This document shows, piece after piece, positions 35,464 through 47,340 of a DNA stretch of 64,000 nucleotides. Origin of the DNA: Solenopsis invicta (lineage: Eukaryota; Arthropoda; Insecta; Hymenoptera; Formicidae). Position 1 is the stretch's first letter; each line of letters opens with the position of its first letter. A model generated the notes under the pieces. That model saw nothing but the letters and a program-made list of their open reading frames with translations, ran no database searches and had not been told where the DNA came from. A program made the translations under genes and the position numbers. The stretch lies in the NCBI RefSeq assembly GCF_016802725.1, contig NC_052666.1, forward strand, positions 2,484,001-2,548,000, read 5' to 3'.

Positions 35464-35581
35464 CTAACAGCACAAGATATCGAACGAATATTATATTTCA
35501 CAAATATACGCATGATATCACGATACTGTGCAAATGTTCGTACGATATTTAGAATATTCATACGATATCTTGTGCTGTTAG
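35464..35581. mobile_element. Palindromic MITE, copy 2 (118 bp)
   Basis: CTAACAGCACAAGATATCG and CGATATCTTGTGCTGTTAG are perfect inverted ends. Sister of 14198-14312. It directly abuts the left end of the TIR element that starts at 35583. Confidence 0.85.
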
Positions 35582-35582
35582 A

Positions 35583-36414
35583 GAAGGTTGCCAAAATCGC
35601 AACACTTTTAACATAGAGGTTTATAATTAAGAAATTATGAGTAATATTTTTAATCTTCTAACGTCACAATAAAGTACAAAATTTCTCTTTTAATATTTAT
35701 TTTTTTTAGAATTTTATTACTGTCATAAATTTTTAAATAACGATTTTTAAAAAGCTTTTAATTAATGCGATTTAAGCAACTTCTCCTAAATTGTACCACA
35801 AGTTAATATTACTTTTTCTACTAAATTTTTTCTTCTTGAGCAAAAATGCTCAAAATTTAGACAAACATAATTTTATTAATATTGAAGATAAATGCCGTAA
35901 ACTAAATATAATTTTCGTGAATGTTATAATTTCGATAATTTTTTAATAATATTGCCATTACATTGCTACATTACAACAATATTGTTACAATGTATTTTCT
36001 GTATGCAGATTATTATATTTGATTTTATATGTATATAACCACGATCAAAGCAATGGTGCGATTTAGGATACTAAAACATTTTGTAAAATTTTATTTATTT
36101 AACTTACAAAGTTATTTGAACTTTGTTAATCTAATTTTAATAATATTGTCATCATTTCAAATTATCTAAATTTACATTATTTATTTTACCTCTTTGCAAT
36201 CAAGCTACGAAATGTATTAAAAAATAGTAGCGAAGTAATTACGATTTTTCTATAAATATCAATAACAAAATTTCTATTGTTCTTAACAATGTTGAATTAA
36301 TGAAGGATGATGATAATGTTATGTAGTTTTCAAATAATTTCACAAAGAATTGAATTTACACGCGAGCTGGTGCGATTTAGAAGCCGGTGCGATATCATTC
36401 CACCTTACCTTACT
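35583..36414. mobile_element. Non-autonomous TIR element, copy 2
   Basis: Shares with 19093-19784 the start (AAGGTTGCCAAAATCGCAAC), the block GGTGCGATTTAGGATACTAA and the end (GGTGCGATATC, then CTTAC). About 140 bp longer than copy 1. Confidence 0.8.
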
Positions 36415-36740
36415 AGGTTATTATTTAACAGGAGAGAAATGTTGCGTTCAAAATAAAGACCAGATTAAATTGGCATATAATATTTCATTGTTAATTATTA
36501 GAAAGCTGCAATCATTTCTTTGACAAGAAGTGAACTTGCGCAAACCCTGAAATATATTTCCATCACAATCCTCGCATTAATATTATTAATGTTCCTTTTA
36601 AATGCAAAGTTTAACTAAATATAAATTTGTTCGAAGCAAGATTTGCAAAAACATGAAGGAAATCTAAATCGAAATAAATAAAGAGCAGAAAAAGTTGTCA
36701 CATAAGAATATTTCACTGTTCGCTAGAAAGTTAAAATCGT

Positions 36741-36772
<32 letters not shown>

Positions 36773-36773
36773 A
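36741..36773. repeat. T-run and (TTA)n microsatellite
   Basis: A run of T followed by about seven TTA units. Confidence 0.85.
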
Positions 36774-38009
36774 TAAAGAAATGAACTTGTGCAAAGCCCG
36801 AGAAGTGCATTTTTATCAGGTTTCTTCGATTAATTACATTAATACTTTATTGTTTATAACTTAATATGAAAAATTAGATAATTTTTTTTCAACCAAGTAA
36901 AATATCAATTTAAGTGAATAATTTCGCAGAAATCGAAAGCTATCGCATTTTATTGTTTCCGCAATCAGCCAATATTCTAATTAACTTGAATTTCCGCCAA
37001 AATTCTCGGAACGTACCGAACAAAATTCTCGTCGCATATGAAAGACTTCCTTCTCACAGAATCGAGTTCATAAATAACGTGACATTCCCAGCTTTTTGCA
37101 ACTGTCCGGACTTTTTTCTCCTCTTCGAGCCGCGCGCATAAATCACCTCGCATACTTGATTCGCAAAAAAAAAAAAAAAAAACGTTTCGCGCTTTCCGAG
37201 AGTGCTTCGCAGTTTTCATGCGAAGCACCGCGTAAAGGCGCATCCGTGCGTCTCCCTGAAAAGTGACATGCCGGTCACGCGTCACGCGCCATGATCCGGC
37301 GGATCCCACGGGCCCCGAACGTGCGCCGAACGCGGATCGATGCGTGCTGTCGGGGCTGGGAAGCGTGGACAATGAGATCCGCCGACGGATAGCTTCCTAA
37401 GCGCGCGGTGAGTGGCCTGTTTGGCCCCGCGACCGGAAACCCGATAGCGATGCGATGCTCGTAACCGCGTGCCGCGCTCGCGCCACGGCTGCGGAAACGA
37501 ATGCTCTTTGGGACGCGTGGTGCAAGTTGATCAACTCTGACCGCGCGCAGTGACGGATTACAACGCGTCCTATCAAATTATATGCTTTGTTCTCGTATTT
37601 GCTGTTCTGATCTCTTTGGCTCACAGTCGGTCCAAATTTGCCTCCTCTTTCGGCCGCTCGTAATGAAAACAATTCTGTATCTCATAATACTTTTAAGAAT
37701 TATTTGTATTTTAAATTTATGGAAAGATGTTTTAAGTCTCTTTAGATTAATTTAGATTTTACATTTCAGTCAGAAGTTACAGAATGAAAATCTTGGAATA
37801 TATTTCAGAATTCACGTATGTCAAAAATTCTATTATAGAAAAGATCGACTTTCTGAATATTTCTGAAAAGTTCCAATTTATTCCAATTTCTATTGAAAAA
37901 ATCCGAGGAACTTTCTCTAAAGAAAGTTTATAAAATTATAAAGAAATGTTGAAAAATTCTGAAATTTATATAGAAATTCATAAAAGAAGTTTGGCGCCAG
38001 TAAATGATC

Positions 38010-38640
38010 TATCTCTGCGTAAGTAGTTACAGTCGACAAATAATCAACCGCGCGAAGTGTCCGAACGCAATATCGTTCATTTTCTAGAACAGCAATATAA
38101 CTAAAAAGTAATATAATAATAATAAAAATAATAATTAAATTATAATTTTTAGTTTGCAGAAAAAGAAGAAAACTGATGAAAATTTAATATACCGAATAAA
38201 GAGCTAACGATACTCTCGGTCCTCTACAATTACTACAGTTACTACACGAAAATCGTATTTAATAATACGATATTGAATTACAAAATTTTAACGATATTGA
38301 ATTAAAAAATTTTAATTATTTAAAACATTCAAATTTACTTTTCTGCAAAACTTCGTTTTTTGAATTATATCGAATTACTGTCGCAAACGAGTGATATGTG
38401 TTCATAAAAGCATATTATTTTAATTATCGACAATAATTGGCTTAGAGACAGTACAATATTTTATCACACTAATTATTTTATATTACTTTATCCGATTCAT
38501 AAAAAAAGTTGAACAATAGAATCATCTACAACAGAACCAGCAAATAATTTCTCATCGCACAAGTAGTTATGATCGATGAATAGTCAGCCTCATAGAGAAT
38601 GTGTCCAAGCGCGATGTTTTAGTTTTGTAAGAGTACATCT
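38010..38640. repeat. Diverged direct repeat pair
   Basis: 38010-38100 and 38545-38640 share, in order, AAATGATCT/AAATAATTT, AAGTAGTTA, CGAC/CGATGAATAGTC and GTGTCC.A.CGC.AT blocks. Old duplication. Confidence 0.5.
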
Positions 38641-40357
38641 TTTCCTTTTTGGTATACAATAATTGCTACGAAACAAAATTCCTCTTAAAAAATTGAGCAC
38701 TTTTTCGAAAGAATTTAGCGAATTTATTGTAAAGTAAATGTTCCAGTATAACTATTGGACATGTAAAGATGCAAAGCCAAAATTATTGAACTTTTGTAAT
38801 GATATTGCATGATAAAAATAATATCTAATAATATAATTAGGTAAAAGTTTAAATATAAAACGTTAATATTAATATGTAAAAATAAAAATGTTTGAATTAT
38901 TTAAAAAATAACAACTTGTAAAGCATCCGAATAGATCAATAGAATTTGTGTTTCTCGTTCCCGATAATATTACGAAGTAGGGAACTAGGATTGAACAATT
39001 TATTTCAGTTAAATGCAATAATTTTTTTTTTTTTTTTTTCCAGAAAGAAGCAAATGTTATACGGACACACGTGGATTTTTCCATCTTTGAGATAAAAGTC
39101 GAAAAAATTTGCAAAACGTAGAAAAATCTGATTTCTTTTCAAGCCTTTAAAACTATAATTTGAGCAGCGTTTATTTAATCCACGCGATTAATTCTGAGAT
39201 GTGATTTGCTGAATGATTTTCAAAATAAAAGAGAAAATGGATATTTCCAAATTCGTAACGCACAGCTTATATGGGAGCTTCTGACTTAAAAAGCATACGC
39301 TAAAGAAATGCACAGAGAAATTTTGCTTCTTAGAAATTATTGTTGGCAAGTAAAAAAAAATGTATTCTTGTCCGAACATATCGTGGTACTTCTAACCTTC
39401 TTCTTAAACAAAATTTCAATATAGCAATAGTAGAAAGAAAAATCCTTTATTTATTATTTACCTTTTTTTTCCACCCTCTTTACATGAAGGATCAAAAAAA
39501 TTTCGCCGCATACTCCGTTTAATACTATATGTCAATAACGTCCTCATGAATAACGTCCTCATGCATATATTTGCAACGCAAAGTAAGGACCATCTCACAT
39601 GTCCTCACGTTGCTTACACGGCAAAAATGTATAATTGTATTATTTAACATAGGTTTTTAACTTTCACGCGAAGCAATTTCTTTTAAACTAATATTTAGTT
39701 AGATTAGAGTTTATCTCTTTTTTTCTTAGAGTGTACGGACTTTGCCCATGTGTATTTCGCTTAAATATGCAAATGATGTGATATTTACACTAGTAAAGTT
39801 CGAAGGTATGGAATTAAACACATGTTTACATTGTCAACTTTTTTGTTAATAATTTTTTTTCATAAATAACGAGGACGGCTAAAACCTTTTGAAGGTCACT
39901 CAGGGTCATGACTTTGACAGTCAAGATCAAGGTCATTGGAGCTGGGTAAGCTGGTTTCTGCTACAGTCAATACCAAAGTTTTAAGAACATTAACAAAATA
40001 AATTCTAATCTATAGTTGTATGATAAATTAATTTTTTTTACCTTATAATTATTGTAACATTTAAAACATTTATTATGAATATTTTAAAGCATTTAGAGAT
40101 CGCAATTTTAATATTAGAATTAAATATTAAATTTTAAGATAATAAAAAAAACAATATTCAAGAATAATAATAACCCTACTTGCAACGGACGAAGAAACAG
40201 ACACATGCTGTTTTGGTCGCAAAGTCGCAAAAAATATGGCACGCCTTTTTGTACGTCGCTGAGACGTAATCAAATAACTTTAATGTTTTAATTAATCATA
40301 TTTTAATTAAATAAAATTACATTTCGTTTAGCATTTTATGTGCATAAGTAAAAACGA

Positions 40358-40844
40358 GGGTTAGGTGGTAACTAGTTAAACTGTTATAAGTTAATTAATA
40401 AAGTTAAAAGTTAATAACTTCTAACTTAACTTAGTTAATTTTTAATAATTTAATTTTCAACATTAACTATAATAGTTATTTTTGAAAGTTAAAAATTGTG
40501 TAAGAAAAAATTGTAAGAGAAAAATACATTCCCATATAAGAAATAAGATTTCTTTGTTAGATTATGCAAACTTAATTTACAAGTAAAATATTAAGTTTGT
40601 TTGATGATCCATATTATAATTGCTTTAAGTAATTTAATTTTTAAAAAATTACAATTTTGTTATTTAATATTAATGTTTTTCAAAATTCATTTATAATTTA
40701 AATCAAGTTAATTTACTTTTAACGTAACTTTTAACTAGTTAACTTTTTGTTCATGTAACTTTCGAACGTAACTAAATTAACTTTATAAACCATTAACTTT
40801 TTAACTTAATATAGTTAAAAAAAAGTATTAACTTACCCAACCCC
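40358..40844. mobile_element. GGGTTGGGTAAGTTAATA-family element
   Basis: Ends GGGTTAGGTGGTAACTAGTT and TAACTTACCCAACCC are inverted, and the body is an AT-rich run of TTAACTT/AAGTTAA words. Similar elements: 62334-62814 (about the same size), 60240-60383 (right-end fragment) and near 4789 (left-end fragment). Confidence 0.7.
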
Positions 40845-41132
40845 AAAAACCAATCTTAACTTCTCAAAATTGATCGATCATTTTTGTGACCAAAAATTTG
40901 GCTGTTACTTACGTGATAACAACGTGCCAGTCACGTTTCAAACAGTTGAGGCGTCGCTGCGACATAATGTGCGACGAGTTAGCACGTCACAGTAACGTGC
41001 TCGTTTCGTTTGGTGCAGGCAGGGAACAAATTTCCGTGTAAAGATCCGTATGTAAAAACTTTGTTCGGTCACTGGGACATTTAGAGGAGAGGGCGGTACT
41101 ACTGTATTTACATTTTATACAATAACCTTGCT

Positions 41133-41226
41133 CCCGTAGCAGAAAAACGTTACCGTGATGTTGCAATGACGTTGCTGTGTCACAACAACATCACTGCAAC
41201 ATCACGGTTATGTTTTTTGCTATGGG
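41133..41226. mobile_element. 94-bp hairpin element
   Basis: CCCGTAGCAGAAAAACGTTA and the right arm ending GTTTTTTGCTATGGG are inverted; ACCGTGATGTTGCAATGACG pairs further in. A compact MITE or hairpin. Confidence 0.72.
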
Positions 41227-43208
41227 GCTGTTGATATCCCAACAAACGTGTAATATTTTTTTTATTTTTAATAATATTCCCGAATTATTAATAAAAAATG
41301 GTTATGTGTTTATCCCAGACAATATTAATACGAATATTATACGAAGAAGTAAATAATATTATTTAATATTTTAGTATTTAAAATTAAGAGAAAACTTAAG
41401 GATTACATTTCTTAATGTATCGTTCAATTGATTTTAGACTCAAAGTCACGAAATATTTAGTATTACATTTAGAATGTTATTTATAAAATTTTTAATGACG
41501 AAAAAATGCAATATATTAGTACGATAATATTCTTGAGTTTGAAAAAGATAAAGAAGTACGTGTAATTATGTTAAGATGTACCTCGAAAAGTTTCGAGGTA
41601 TTCAAAAGTAAAAATGCTTTACAATAAGTGTCGGTTATTTACATATAACAAATAATTCCGTCAGTAGTTACTAGAATTTGTCAACTAATAACCGAGATAT
41701 ATTACGAGTTGCCATTACCTCCAAGGATCGTAATACTCAAATAGTATGAAGCATTGTAACAATATTGCTGCAATGTTTTATACTCCGACTACTCTGAGGA
41801 AACAATTGCATTTTGTAGTGGAGTCAGTCGGCTAGTAGACGGAGTCAGTCGAATAGTAGTGGAGGTTATATGGCTTTTGAGGTTATATGCCCCCCCCCCT
41901 CTCTCTTCCACTCGTCTTAATATTTATCAATAAATTTCTTGTATTGGACATCATCGAAATTGTGATTTACAAAGCTTTCGAAATTTATTGCATATCTCGT
42001 TAACAACTTTGGGCGATAAAAAAAAATCGAAATGAACGTACTATCTATTCATTGAATTTCATAGGATCATATTTCACTAGATGTACGCCTGTATTTGAAA
42101 ATACGCAAAAATTTCTGCATCAAAATATCAAATATTTTTCAACTGCATTGCGGAATATATCTAGCAAAATCTGTGGAATCATACTTTCAACTACGTTTAA
42201 TATAATATTTTGTAGTTCTGTATACACTTCTTCTACGAATTAGAAAAGGGACGACCTACAAACAGAAGTCATAAAAGTTATGTAACATCAGTGTCAGAGT
42301 TTAGCACATTGATTTTACGCTACGACTAATAATAAAATCTTTGAAGTATAAAGACGAAGTTAAGTGTTTATATAAAATGCAATACCTGTGTAAATAGCTA
42401 AATGCTTACGTCACCCTGTCAGTTATTTAGAATTGCATATCTAAATCCAGAACGTGGAAACTTTATAAACGTTTTATAATCAATATTGCTTAAAGTTAAT
42501 GTCTGACGGAACATATTTCTATATGTATATCTGGATGTCTACACGGGAATTTATTGTCATTAATCTTAAATGTATTTCTTTTAATATTAGTTTATAAAAA
42601 TTAACTTAAAAGAATTAATTTGGTTGCAACTTGGTTGAAGCTTATATTTTGATGAAATGCACAATAATATATAAATATACACTAACTTTGTTGTGCAACC
42701 TAATTTATTTTTTTATGATGTCCTTAAAATGTTTTAAAGAAACATTTGTCAAAATATTTCTTTGTACTTATTTTATAAAATAATTGAGAACAATAATTTA
42801 AGGCATTAAAAAGAAGCGTTAAACTTCAGATGGACTAAACAGACTCTAGATCATTGGTTTACTCAAATGTTTTACAAGTTTTCATTATTTTTTATATCTT
42901 TGCATGTTAATAATAACGTTTTATATTTGATATTATATTTTAGTTAGTTAATTATTTTATAATTACAATATAATTAGATCACTTTATATCTGAATGCTTG
43001 TAACAATTCAACAATATTGGTTCTGTGTCGTTACATGTCTGGTTACTAAGACATTAATCTTAATATTCAAAATTGTCATAATAACAATATAGATATATTT
43101 GAGAAGAATGATCGAGAATATTTCACGGGATATTTTTCGGAGAAATATAAAAATTAGGAATTAATTAGAATCGCATCTTTTGCATTGGCGTAAAAGAAAC
43201 TAACTTAC

Positions 43209-43386
43209 CCCATCCAGTCGTTTTGCATGGCACTCGGATCTTGCTTCACACATTTATTCCTAAGTTCACCCATGTAAACTTGCAAGGCGAACAGTGCAAA
43301 AACCATCAGGCAGAAAATCGTCAGCGTCATTACTTCAGCGAGTTGCTTGAAGCTGTGTAACAGCGCGTTGATGATAGTTTTTAAAC
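43209..43386 (-). CDS. NaCP60E: Channel exon b: domain I S4-S5 linker and S5
   Basis: The acceptor is TTACAG|GT, whose two bases complete the Gly codon begun in the previous exon, and the donor is GG|GTAAGT. The 178-bp exon encodes LKTIINALLHSFKQLAEVM (S4-S5 linker), the hydrophobic S5 segment (TLTIFCLMVFALFALQVYMG) and the start of the extracellular pore loop with a Cys (NKCVKQDP). The pattern matches the para stretch from the S4-S5 linker to the loop, but the sequence is divergent as expected for the DSC1 class. It is separated from the exon before by an 18.2-kb intron and from the one after by 11 kb. Confidence 0.95.
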
Positions 43387-43464
43387 CTGTAACACACAAT
43401 TTGCGCAGTTTTTTATTTACCCGAGAGCAAAGTTTTCCTTCTTTTAACGTCATAGATATATGTG

Positions 43465-44050
43465 CACTGAGAAAAAAAAGTTGTTAACTTGACTACAATT
43501 TTCAATTGAGATTAAATTTCTTCAATTGAAGTATTTATGTACATAAATTAAACATATAAATGCTTAAATAAACGTAATTCAACTATTAATAAGCTAATGA
43601 GAGTAACCGCGCTTGTTGGTGCGTAGAATTAACAATTTTATTAATTTGAAAACGGACGTTTCGACTCAGCTTCGAATCATTTTCAGCTACAATTCCTTAT
43701 CTCTTGAGCGCAGTTACATACGTTTGCTCTTGCGAGATGCTCCCCAGCTGGGCAATTCACCAGGACCAACAAACAATTTTCATGGGAAGATTAATTTCCG
43801 GTCACTGTATAGAATATTAAATTGGACTTTTTAGTCTCTTGTTAGAAATTTTTGTTAAAAACTGTGTCCACCGCTCCCCCACCGTAGGATTACTCCACCA
43901 GAGAAGCCCGCAAATCGACAAAACCAGTCACAGTTTAAATAAAAGTTCAAGTATTTTACGTATTTGAATTAAATGCATAAATACTTGAATTGCAAAAATT
44001 TAATTGTGTTGGAAATTTTAGTCAAATTAATAACTTTTTGTTCTCAGTGT
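43465..44050. mobile_element. CACTGAGAAAAAA-family element carrying a Penelope-like fragment
   Basis: Ends CACTGAGAAAAAAAAGTTGT and AACTTTTTGTTCTCAGTG are inverted. About 43595-43915 is foreign: it contains ACGGACGTTTCGACTCAGCT followed by TCGAATCATTTTCAG, a motif common in arthropod Penelope-like terminal repeats. The element begins about 80 bp upstream (gene sense) of exon b. Confidence 0.68.
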
Positions 44051-44190
44051 ATATGCAGTCGTTTTAATAGAATTTTCCTTAAAAGCCAAAGATGATTTTG
44101 ATCAGTTTAATCGGCAATCAACTTGTCAAGCATATTTTTGTTAACAGAGAATTATTAACAAAGTATTCAAAGACTCTCAAGATTTAACAC

Positions 44191-44719
44191 AAAATAAACA
44201 GCTAAAACAGGCTAGTGAGAGTCAGCGCGGGTATAAGAGCGCAAAACACAATCAGTGTTCAAATAGTTATTTATTCATAATGAATCAGAAGTAACGAACG
44301 TTTCGGCTCTCTTTGGAGCCCTCTTCAGCGAAATTACAAAAAAAAAAATTATTTTAATTGTCATCTTCAACGCAATTACGAGTGGAAGAACACGATGGTT
44401 GTTTAGAATTTCACTGTCAATTTCACTGACACGACAACGGGCGATGCTTCCACGGCGGATTTGGCAAACCGTTGGTGACTCATTTAATTCCCGGTAACGG
44501 ACTGATGACGATTAGAATAGCTTCCACTTGTAATTGCGTTGAAGATGACAATTAAAATAATTTTTTTTTTTTGTAATTTCGCTGAAGAGGGCTCCAAAGA
44601 GAGCCGAAACGTTCGTTACTTCTGATTCATTATGAATAAATAACTATTTGAACACTGATTGTGTTTTGCGCTCTTATACCCGCGCTGACTCTCACTAGCC
44701 TGTTTTAGCTGTTTATTTT
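44191..44719. mobile_element. Inverted pair of Penelope-like terminal repeats
   Basis: Two arms of about 195 bp (44191-44390 and 44525-44719) are almost perfect reverse complements, around a 135-bp loop. Each arm carries CTGAAGAGGGCTCCAAAGAG and then AGCCGAAACG. Outside both ends lie similar AGAGAATTATTA...TTTAACACAAA blocks, possibly a long target duplication. No reverse transcriptase is visible. Confidence 0.7.
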
Positions 44720-45884
44720 GAGAGAATTATTAGTTTGTTTAACACAAATACAAGTTCAGATTAAGAACTATAAATTATAGCAGAAAAAAGTTTTGCTCTA
44801 AATGATTCTGTTAGTTGATTTAATGGCCGATTAAAGAAATCCAAATTTAAACGAAACCATCCTAAAAGGCCAAGTTAATAATAATAATTAAAAGTTCTCG
44901 CGGCCAGTAATACTTCCCGTCACATATTTTTTTATTTATTAAACGATTTAATTTTCGCGCGTTTCTTTTGCTTCTGATTACCAAAGCCTGCCGTTAATTT
45001 TAAATAAATCGTAGCCGATTGTTTCGAGGCTGAGGCAGTTTTATTCGAGAGATATCTCATTGACTTACTGCTGAAAACTTTTGCTCTATTCACTTCGTCG
45101 CGTGCAGCGTATCGTTAGCGGAGCATTCATTTCATCGGCCTTTAAAAATCCCGCGAAGCGTAAGTGAGCTATCCCGCGACCTTTAACTGTTCTCGAAAAA
45201 CCTGTTCTACGAGTGTGCCTCCATTTCCAGTCGCGCAATAGAAATTTCAGAAAAACTTGGCCAAAAATTTAATTTTAAATAAATAAATAAATATATACAT
45301 ATATATTTTATAGAAGTATATTTTATATAAAAATATTTTTTTTTTAACGAAAATTTGTCACGAAAATTAAATCTGGTGTTGGTATGAAGGCCAGGTTTAA
45401 GAAAAATCGTATTTTTTAAGCATTTTATGACTGCAGCGCTATCTGTCAATAAATGTTAAAGTTTCTGTATATCATAATAAATACTCCATTGAACAAAGAA
45501 ACCGATACCACAAACGATTTTTGACTGCGATTGATCAAAATAGGTTTTTTAAGCCTTTAAATGTTTACTTTCATAAAAATTCGAATTTTGAAGGATTAAA
45601 TAAATGACTTACTGTCAGTATTTTTGGCTACAAAAATTCAAATTTATATATTTAATTCTTGGCAACAATATCTCAATGATCAGCTCAACAGGATATGCCT
45701 CAATATGATTTAAAAAAAATTAAAATACCATGTTACGTCGATTTTTGCGTTTAAACGACTACAGCGACCTCTAAAACATTTTTTAAAAATCTGAACAAAA
45801 AACGAAATTTACTGTTGCAACATATACTTTCGATTTTCGGTGAAGCAAATGAAGAAAAAAAATAGTCGGTTTTTTTGGACCACC

Positions 45885-45887
<3 letters not shown>

Positions 45888-45945
<58 letters not shown>
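45888..45945. repeat. (AT)n microsatellite
   Basis: About 28 AT units next to the left end of the 45955 repeat. Confidence 0.93.
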
Positions 45946-45948
<3 letters not shown>

Positions 45949-45954
45949 AAGAAG

Positions 45955-47165
45955 AGGGTTTTATGGCTACCCCCATTATCTGTATTATTAGATGACGAAT
46001 TCAAATAATTGTTTATGTTGTTATTATACAATTAGTAGGCTGAATGGCGCTAATATGTCAATAAGCAATAGCTAAAAATTGTTATAGGGTATTTTTTACT
46101 TTTGAGCACTTCTAAACGTCTTCAGGGTACATTTTAACAGTTAATTTCACATACTTCCTCATTGTTTTTAAACTTAAGCGTACGCGAATGCATGTACGCT
46201 CGAGTGTTTTTTGTCATTCAACTTTTTGTTTGGTTGTACGCACTTTGAATTATGCAGGATTAAACAATAACAAAGAATATTGTTAATATGGTTTTTTTTA
46301 CACGAAATTTTTATATTGAAATATTTCTTCGATAAATTGATTTATATTTGTGGTTTAAAATTAAACACAGATAAAATAATATTTCTCATGATGTCTCTAA
46401 AGTCTTTAAACGCAGGGAAATTTTAAATCAGGAAAATTCTAAACAATGGAGAAACATATAATTAAAAACGTATTAATTTTTTAACAAAACGTTGGCTGCG
46501 TTCAGTAAAAAAAGCAGCTTAGTAAGCGCTATATGTTGCGCTGCCAGCAGCTTACGACTTTTGATGAACGCACTTTTCTGAAATATGTGTACGCGTTAAC
46601 ACAAGTATGAATGTGTTTTGTGACTTGTCATAACTTATATTTTTTGAATAACGATTAGGAAAAAATAAATAAATAAAAAAAAATAACGATTAGAAAAATT
46701 GACTGTTGCTGTATTTTTGCCGCACGACAACAAAATTCCGATTAACGCCGACGTGACACTTGGAACTTAGTATTATAGTAATATTAGATTACAACATGTT
46801 GCGTTTAATTAGCATATTTTCATTATGCTGGAAGAAATGGCGACCGCTGAATAAACGTGTTAGAAAAGCGCAAAGCGATTAATGGCGCTCAACTGAAAAT
46901 CTTGCAACAGTTGGAAAGCTGCTTTTTCTGCTGAAAGCAGCCATTATTTTTTTTTTTAAACTAATCTGATTTTTAGAACATTTTTTTGATCTAGCCATAT
47001 TACCATCGCTCTTTTTTCACCGATTATGCATTGCGTCACATTTTTATAAATCACGTCCTAAGTAATAAATATTTCATCACTTTGAGTCTAGAATTTGTTA
47101 AAAAACTCTTTGACGAATATAATCGTTCCAGTTACAATATAAAATATTGATTATCGCGACAACGC
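45955..47165. repeat. Long dispersed repeat, copy 1 (with nested MITE 46491-46950)
   Basis: Shares with 50828-52375 the blocks around GGCTACCCCCATTATCT, TTTTGAGCACTT, CTCGAGTGTTTTTT, AGATAAAATAATATTTCT and TTTGACGAATATAATCGTTC, in the same order. At 46283-46286 it has a single TTAA where copy 2 has an insertion. It carries its own insertion: 46491-46950, with inverted GGCTGCGTTCAGTAAAAAAA and TTTTTCTGCTGAAAGCAGCC ends, absent from copy 2. Confidence 0.82.
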
Positions 47166-47340
47166 CGATTAATTACATATCACGATAAAGAATAGACGAT
47201 CGCGCGGTACTTCGTACAGCATTCCCGACGTTCACGTCACAATCACAAAATACTTACTTTGTTATATTACGACGGAAAAATCAAAGCACCATCGTATGCG
47301 CGCAAATAAGCTACTTGGACGTTTCAATCGGTGGTCTTTC

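Larger units (their letters stand above)
34430..36910. repeat. Local repeat in three diverged copies
   Basis: Blocks at 34430-34660, 36508-36700 and 36775-36910 share ATCATTTCTTTNACAANAAGT, AACCTGCGCAAAnCCTGAA-like and GCAAGATTTGCAAAA motifs in the same orientation. The block looks like a local duplication spread by insertion of other elements between copies. Function unknown. Confidence 0.62.
32185..43208 (-). other. Intron between exons b and c
   Basis: 11 kb. Contains the young palindrome at 32718-33047, the MITEs at 34859-35002, 35464-35581 and 35583-36414, a local repeat present three times (34430-34660, 36508-36700, 36775-36910), a diverged pair at 38010-38100 and 38545-38640, the element 40358-40844, and a hairpin at 41133-41226. 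37000-37650 is a G+C- and CpG-rich island. 41230-43200 is AT-rich with nothing recognised. Confidence 0.8.
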
